Below, one piece after another: positions 7,082-10,323 of a stretch of DNA of 10,323 bases (the first letter of the stretch is position 1; each line of letters opens with the position of its first letter). The position numbers and the translations under genes are program-made. Origin of the DNA: Clostridiales bacterium (GTDB lineage Bacteria; Bacillota; Clostridia; Christensenellales; Borkfalkiaceae). Below the pieces are notes generated by a model, which was given only the letters and a program-made list of their open reading frames with translations, had not been told where the DNA came from and searched no databases. The stretch spans positions 1 through 10,323 of the forward strand of contig SVIK01000053.1 of the NCBI GenBank assembly GCA_015069525.1, given 5' to 3'.

Positions 7082-7476
7082 TGAAAGTATCGAGAACGTC
7101 GAGATTAAACGGCGAATACCAAAAAGAAATTAGCGTTATCTTACGCAAAGTCAAGGATAGAAAACCCGATTTGAAGGGGCTTATATCCGTGACGGAGGTG
7201 GACGTTGCACCCGATTTGAAGACGGCGTACGTATACGTGAGCATTTACGGCGTTAGCGAGGCGGAAGCAAAGCGTTCTTTTGAGATTTTGCAAGAGAGCG
7301 CAGGCTTTATCCGTCGCGAATTGGCAGGGGTGATGCGTATGCGCACCGTTCCCGCGCTTACTTTCCGCACGGACGGCAGTATGACTTACGGCGCGAAAAT
7401 GGACGAACTTTTCAAGAAAATCACGTATTCCACCACGGCAACGGAAGAAACGGAAGATTCGAGTGAAAACGATTGA
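7081..7476 (+). CDS. rbfA: 30S ribosome-binding factor RbfA
   Basis: RbfA (131 residues; family about 115-135) is a KH-fold protein that binds the immature 30S subunit and aids 16S 5'-end processing and cold adaptation. The signature SRTSRLNGEYQKEIS opens the protein, VTEVDVAPDLKTAYVYVS (about 39-56) is the classic core, and RRELAGVMRMRTVPALTF (about 81-98) closes the fold. The C-terminal 15 or so residues are acidic and variable. I chose the ATG at 7081 because its A is the last base of the infB stop (TAATG) and GGAGG lies at 7063-7067. An in-frame start at 7051 would add ten foreign residues inside infB. The overlap indicates translational coupling with infB. Confidence 0.95.
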   Translation: MKVSRTSRLNGEYQKEISVILRKVKDRKPDLKGLISVTEVDVAPDLKTAYVYVSIYGVSEAEAKRSFEILQESAGFIRRELAGVMRMRTVPALTFRTDGSMTYGAKMDELFKKITYSTTATEETEDSSEND

Positions 7477-7480
7477 TGAC

Positions 7481-7514
7481 AAATACGCACCGTGCCCGTA
7501 CACGTTGCGTATTT
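7481..7514. promoter_or_regulatory. Strong stem-loop between rbfA and nrnA (possible attenuator)
   Basis: AAATACGCA (7481-7489) pairs with TGCGTATTT (7506-7514). After one C/T mismatch, CGTG (7491-7494) pairs with CACG (7501-7504) around a 6-nt loop. The stem fills most of the 59-nt gap. It is followed by CGTTTA rather than a clean T-run, so it would be at best a leaky terminator. It may instead protect the upstream message or separate expression of nrnA from the operon. Confidence 0.5.
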
Positions 7515-7535
7515 CGTTTATAAAAGGATAGAGAA

Positions 7536-8501
7536 ATGGAAATCTTACAACAGATTGCTAATCAATTAAAAACCGCAAAGCAAGTGGCAATATTTACGCA
7601 TATGCGCCCCGACGGCGACGCTTTGGGGAGCTCGCTTGCGCTCTCCTGCGCATTGGAGTATTTGGGGATAGCCAACGAGGTATGCGTGGAAACGGATTTG
7701 CCTTCAAACCTGCGTTTTATAAACGGGTTAGAAAAGGTAAAGAAAGCGCCTGAAAAGGAATATGACGTACTTATCACGCTCGATTGTAGTGATGAACAGC
7801 GTTTGGGGGCGCTTGGGGACGAGTTTATGCGCGCAAAGCGTAAAAAGGATACCTATAACGTCGACCATCACGTTTCCAACACCCGTTATGCAAAGGTGAA
7901 TTTCGTGCGCGAGTGTTCGGCAAATTGTATGAACGTGGCGAAGTTAATCGAATACATGGGTGCGCCGATTGACAAACGAACGGCGGAGCATTTGCTGTTG
8001 GGGCTGTTGACCGATTCGGGGAATTTTGCGCACGACGACGTGAACGAGGAAACGCTTTCGCTGGGGGCAAAGCTTGTGAAAGCGGGGGCGGATATCCATT
8101 ATTTTAACTATAACCTGTTCAAAAAGCAAAGCAAAGCAAGGGCGGGTTTGTATGCGCAAACGATGAGTGGCATGCGTTATTTTCATGACGATAGGTTTGC
8201 CGTCATTACGATTACGCGTGAGGCAATGCAAAAGCACGGCGCTGATAACGGCATGACGGAGGGATTTGTCGATTTCCCGTTGAACGTAGACAGCGTGGAG
8301 GTGGCTTGCTCGATTATGGAAGTGAATTATCGTCAATACAAGATTTCCTTGCGAACGAAGAGGTATGCGGACGCCAATAAAATTGCCGGTACGTTCGGCG
8401 GGGGTGGACACGTTCGCGCTGCGGGCTGTATGCTCTTTGGGGATTTGGAGGACGTAATTGATAGGCTTTCCTACGTCGTATCGCAATATTTAGAAGATTG
8501 A
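7536..8501 (+). CDS. nrnA: NrnA-type bifunctional oligoribonuclease / pAp phosphatase (DHH family)
   Basis: A 321-residue DHH/DHHA1 protein; Bacillus NrnA is 313. NrnA degrades very short RNAs (nanoRNAs) from their ends and dephosphorylates 3'-phosphoadenosine 5'-phosphate, using manganese. The metal site is intact: HMRPDGDALG (His22, Asp26, Asp28), TLDCSD (Asp83), NVDHHVSN (DHH 110-112) and GLLTDSGNF (Asp160). The C-terminal DHHA1 domain has GGGGHVRAAGC at 288-298, which binds the substrate. The ATG follows AAGG at 7524-7527. The 59-nt gap after rbfA contains a stem-loop, so nrnA may be partly uncoupled from the operon. A strong terminator follows directly. Paralogues exist in the DHH family (for example GdpP C-terminal domains, RecJ), but size and motifs fit NrnA best. 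Confidence 0.93.
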   Translation: MEILQQIANQLKTAKQVAIFTHMRPDGDALGSSLALSCALEYLGIANEVCVETDLPSNLRFINGLEKVKKAPEKEYDVLITLDCSDEQRLGALGDEFMRAKRKKDTYNVDHHVSNTRYAKVNFVRECSANCMNVAKLIEYMGAPIDKRTAEHLLLGLLTDSGNFAHDDVNEETLSLGAKLVKAGADIHYFNYNLFKKQSKARAGLYAQTMSGMRYFHDDRFAVITITREAMQKHGADNGMTEGFVDFPLNVDSVEVACSIMEVNYRQYKISLRTKRYADANKIAGTFGGGGHVRAAGCMLFGDLEDVIDRLSYVVSQYLED

Positions 8502-8531
8502 AAAATTTCGGCTTTTGCCGAAATTTTTTTT
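8502..8531 (+). terminator. Rho-independent terminator after nrnA
   Basis: AAAATTTCGGC (8502-8512) pairs perfectly over 11 bp with GCCGAAATTTT (8517-8527) around a TTTT loop, and T-runs continue to 8531. It begins right after the nrnA TGA. This closes the translation/transcription cluster and separates it from the DUF4011 gene. It is the clearest regulatory element in the window. Confidence 0.93.
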
Positions 8532-8570
8532 ACTTTGTAAAAAAACAGGTTGCAAAGCATTGTCGCGTAG

Positions 8571-8599
8571 TTGATTTTTTGGACGTTTAGGTGTATAAT
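8571..8599 (+). promoter_or_regulatory. Sigma-A-type promoter for the DUF4011 gene
   Basis: TTGATT at 8571-8576 (four of six to TTGACA), a 17-nt spacer, and a perfect TATAAT at 8594-8599 form a good housekeeping promoter. The gene is therefore independently transcribed, and the preceding terminator makes that necessary. Transcription would begin near 8606, giving about 50 nt of leader. Apart from the terminator, promoter and leader hairpin, I see no gene in 8502-8654. Confidence 0.75.
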
Positions 8600-8606
8600 A
8601 AAAGGG

Positions 8607-8639
8607 AATAATGCAGTAGTATGCGCTTTTGTAAGCGCA
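8607..8639 (+). promoter_or_regulatory. Leader element and stem-loop upstream of the DUF4011 gene
   Basis: An AATAATGCAGTA string (8607-8618) closely resembles AATAATTCAGTA at 2235-2246 in the rimP leader (11 of 12 identical). It is followed by a perfect 7-bp stem, TGCGCTT (8622-8628) with AAGCGCA (8633-8639), around TTGT. There is no T-run after it, so it is not a terminator. An ATG at 8621 opens a 9-codon ORF ending at 8650, five bases before the gene start, with GGG at 8604-8606 as a weak upstream site. Confidence 0.5.
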
Positions 8640-8654
8640 CAGATAGGTAAAGAA

Positions 8655-10323
8655 ATGGCACAAAAAACGAAAAAATGGGAAGAATGGATTCAAATTCGCG
8701 GTGAAACGGCGAAGTACGTTTCGTATGCCGATTATTTTACGCATAGACGGCTTTTTAAAGTTTTGCGTATAAAAAACGGTGCGGACGAAGCCGTGCAAAA
8801 CCTCACGTTGACGCTTGAAAACGAAAACGGGATGTTATTGCCCTATGAAAAAACGTTTGAGGAAATTCCTTTTGAAAGCGTTATTAACGTGGAAACGGAA
8901 AGCGTGCTTTCACCCCTTTATTTTGCTACGCTTGATGCAGAAAAGGAAGAGAAAATCGTTGCTACGCTGAAAAAGGATAAAAAAGTTGTCGCCTCGGCAG
9001 AATGGACGCTTAAAGCGTTGCCCTTTGATTATTGGCAGGGCACGGATGGGGACGTTGAAATGCTCGCTTCCTTTGTTCGCCCTCGCCTTGCCGATTGTGC
9101 TAAAATCCGCACGGACGCCATGGAACAGATGTCGAAATGGGGCGTAAATTTTGAGGCGGGCGGATATATCGGCAACGATAAAAACGCCGTACGTAGAATG
9201 ATGGCGGGGGTATTTTCCGCAATTCGCCGTCTTTCGATAGAGAAAAAACAGGCGGATATTTCCCTCCCCGTAGAGGCGGGTGCGGGCGTGAAAATCATAT
9301 CCGAAAGAAAGGCGAGCGGGTTAGAGCTGGCTTTGTTTGTGTGCGCTTGTTTCGAACATATCGGCTTAAATCCCTTGCTCGTTGTAGGGAATAAAGAAAT
9401 CACGTGTGGTGCATGGCTGTACGACAGCTGTTTCACCGATACGGTTTCGGACGATGAAGAACGGTTAAAAGCGTACGTATCCGACGGTATCAATAACGTC
9501 AGTTGCTTTGACGTGGAAGATTTGTTCTCTGATAAAAACGTGGCATATACCACGTCCGAGGCGCATTTTAGACAAAAGCTTGAAGGTGGGAAATATTACG
9601 AGAGCTACGTGGATATCCGCCGTTGCCGTATTTCCTCCGTGATGCCTTTGCCGATGCGAGCAAGGGGACTTAAAGGGTACGAAATGCTTTCGGAAACGGA
9701 CGCTTCGCCCGACGCTTTGCCGACCGATTTGACGAACACGCAAAGCTTGAAGTTAGAAAAAGAGCAAACCAAGGACAAGCAATGGGAGAGAAGACTCCTT
9801 GATTTGTCGATGAAAAATACGTTGCTCAACTTTTCGCCGACGAAAGGGGTGGCACATCTTTGCTCTTCCGATTTGGACGAGCTGTTAGACGCTCTTTCGC
9901 AAAACGGGGACACCCTTCTTGCAGGTGCAACGCGCGAGGGTGCGGAAATCGCCAAGAAAGGCATAAAATACGGTGTTTCCAAAGAAGCGAGAAAACTTCG
10001 TGAACTGATTTCCATTGAAAACCGTTCGGGCATACTGCGCAGTTATTTAAGCGAAGAAATGCTTTTGGAAACGGTCGGGAAACTGATGCGGAAGAATAAG
10101 GAAGCGTACGAGGAATCGGGCACGAAGATTTTGTATATCGCGCTCGGGTTCTTGCGTTGGTATACGCGGGAGGACGGAGCGGAACATTACGCGCCACTCG
10201 TATTACAACCCGTGACGATTAAAAAGAGCAAAGGCGGGGTGGGCTATTCCTTGTCGCTTGACGGGGACGAAGTATCTATCAATTCCACGTTGCTCGAATA
10301 TTTGAAACAAGAATACAACATTG
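8655..10323 (+). CDS. DUF4011 / superfamily 1 helicase-like protein, N-terminal 556 residues (3' end outside window)
   Basis: The frame stays open from the ATG at 8655 to the window edge. Residues about 205-330 resemble the transglutaminase-like domain that often precedes DUF4011: LELALFVCACFEHIGLNPLLVV, then GAWL (252-255) and later YVDIRRCRISSVMPLPM. A DUF4011 domain begins about 376: WERRLLDLSMKNTLLNFSPTK (376-396 region), ILYIALGFLRWY (492-503) and YAPLVLQPVTI (512-522). Such proteins are usually 1500-2000 residues, with a superfamily 1 helicase and often a Vsr-like or DUF559-type nuclease at the C-terminus; none of that is in the window. Related proteins are associated with phage defence in the literature, which is only suggestive here. 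The catalytic Cys and His positions of the transglutaminase-like domain appear lost (Gly222, Glu248). A weak AGG at 8645-8647 precedes the start. It has its own promoter and terminator-bounded position. Confidence 0.85.
   Translation, partial: MAQKTKKWEEWIQIRGETAKYVSYADYFTHRRLFKVLRIKNGADEAVQNLTLTLENENGMLLPYEKTFEEIPFESVINVETESVLSPLYFATLDAEKEEKIVATLKKDKKVVASAEWTLKALPFDYWQGTDGDVEMLASFVRPRLADCAKIRTDAMEQMSKWGVNFEAGGYIGNDKNAVRRMMAGVFSAIRRLSIEKKQADISLPVEAGAGVKIISERKASGLELALFVCACFEHIGLNPLLVVGNKEITCGAWLYDSCFTDTVSDDEERLKAYVSDGINNVSCFDVEDLFSDKNVAYTTSEAHFRQKLEGGKYYESYVDIRRCRISSVMPLPMRARGLKGYEMLSETDASPDALPTDLTNTQSLKLEKEQTKDKQWERRLLDLSMKNTLLNFSPTKGVAHLCSSDLDELLDALSQNGDTLLAGATREGAEIAKKGIKYGVSKEARKLRELISIENRSGILRSYLSEEMLLETVGKLMRKNKEAYEESGTKILYIALGFLRWYTREDGAEHYAPLVLQPVTIKKSKGGVGYSLSLDGDEVSINSTLLEYLKQEYNI

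Noticed and set aside
7519..7524. TATAAA before nrnA as a -10 box.
   Set aside because: No -35-like hexamer at the right distance, and a start there would leave almost no leader before the ATG.

Overview
The window reads as chromosomal core sequence from a Bacillota (Firmicutes), most likely an uncultured clostridial lineage. The gene order ispG, polC-locus gene, rimP, nusA, rnpM (ylxR), ylxQ (L7Ae-type), infB, rbfA, nrnA is the classic Firmicutes translation/transcription cluster. Shine-Dalgarno sites are purine-rich, the two clear promoters are sigma-A-like, and NusA and IF2 look clostridial. The lineage assignment is inference from order and protein character only.

Layout, all genes on the + strand. 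(1) 2-598: 3' part of ispG, overlapping by 8 nt with (2) 591-2162, a 523-residue protein in the polC position. It keeps the PolC N-terminal region, OB fold and DEDDh proofreading exonuclease but has no PHP or polymerase domain. (3) 2163-2300: a 138-nt gap with a sigma-A-type promoter, an inverted repeat across its -35, and a strong 11-bp stem-loop in the leader of rimP. (4) 2301-7476: rimP, nusA, rnpM, ylxQ, infB and rbfA, closely packed with overlaps at rnpM/ylxQ and infB/rbfA, consistent with one operon for ribosome maturation, transcription elongation control and translation initiation. (5) 7477-7535: a strong stem-loop, then nrnA (7536-8501), a DHH-family nanoRNase/pAp phosphatase, closed by a textbook Rho-independent terminator at 8502-8531. 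(6) 8532-8654: a second sigma-A-type promoter and a hairpin leader. (7) 8655 to the window end: the first 556 residues of a very large DUF4011-type (superfamily 1 helicase-like) protein. Its transglutaminase-like N-terminal domain appears to have lost the catalytic Cys and His.

The ribosome and transcription genes work together: RimP and RbfA mature the 30S subunit, IF2 starts translation, NusA and RnpM act at RNA polymerase and RNase P, and NrnA clears the shortest RNA fragments. In many Firmicutes the cluster continues into truB and ribF; here it stops at the terminator and an apparently accessory gene begins.

Most worth a second look: the polymerase-less gene at the polC locus, the giant DUF4011 protein with a degenerate protease-like domain, and the two leaders (rimP and DUF4011 gene). 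Both leaders carry the same promoter layout, a shared 12-nt element (11 of 12 identical), a stem-loop and a tiny ORF. No CRISPR array, insertion sequence, tRNA or rRNA was seen.
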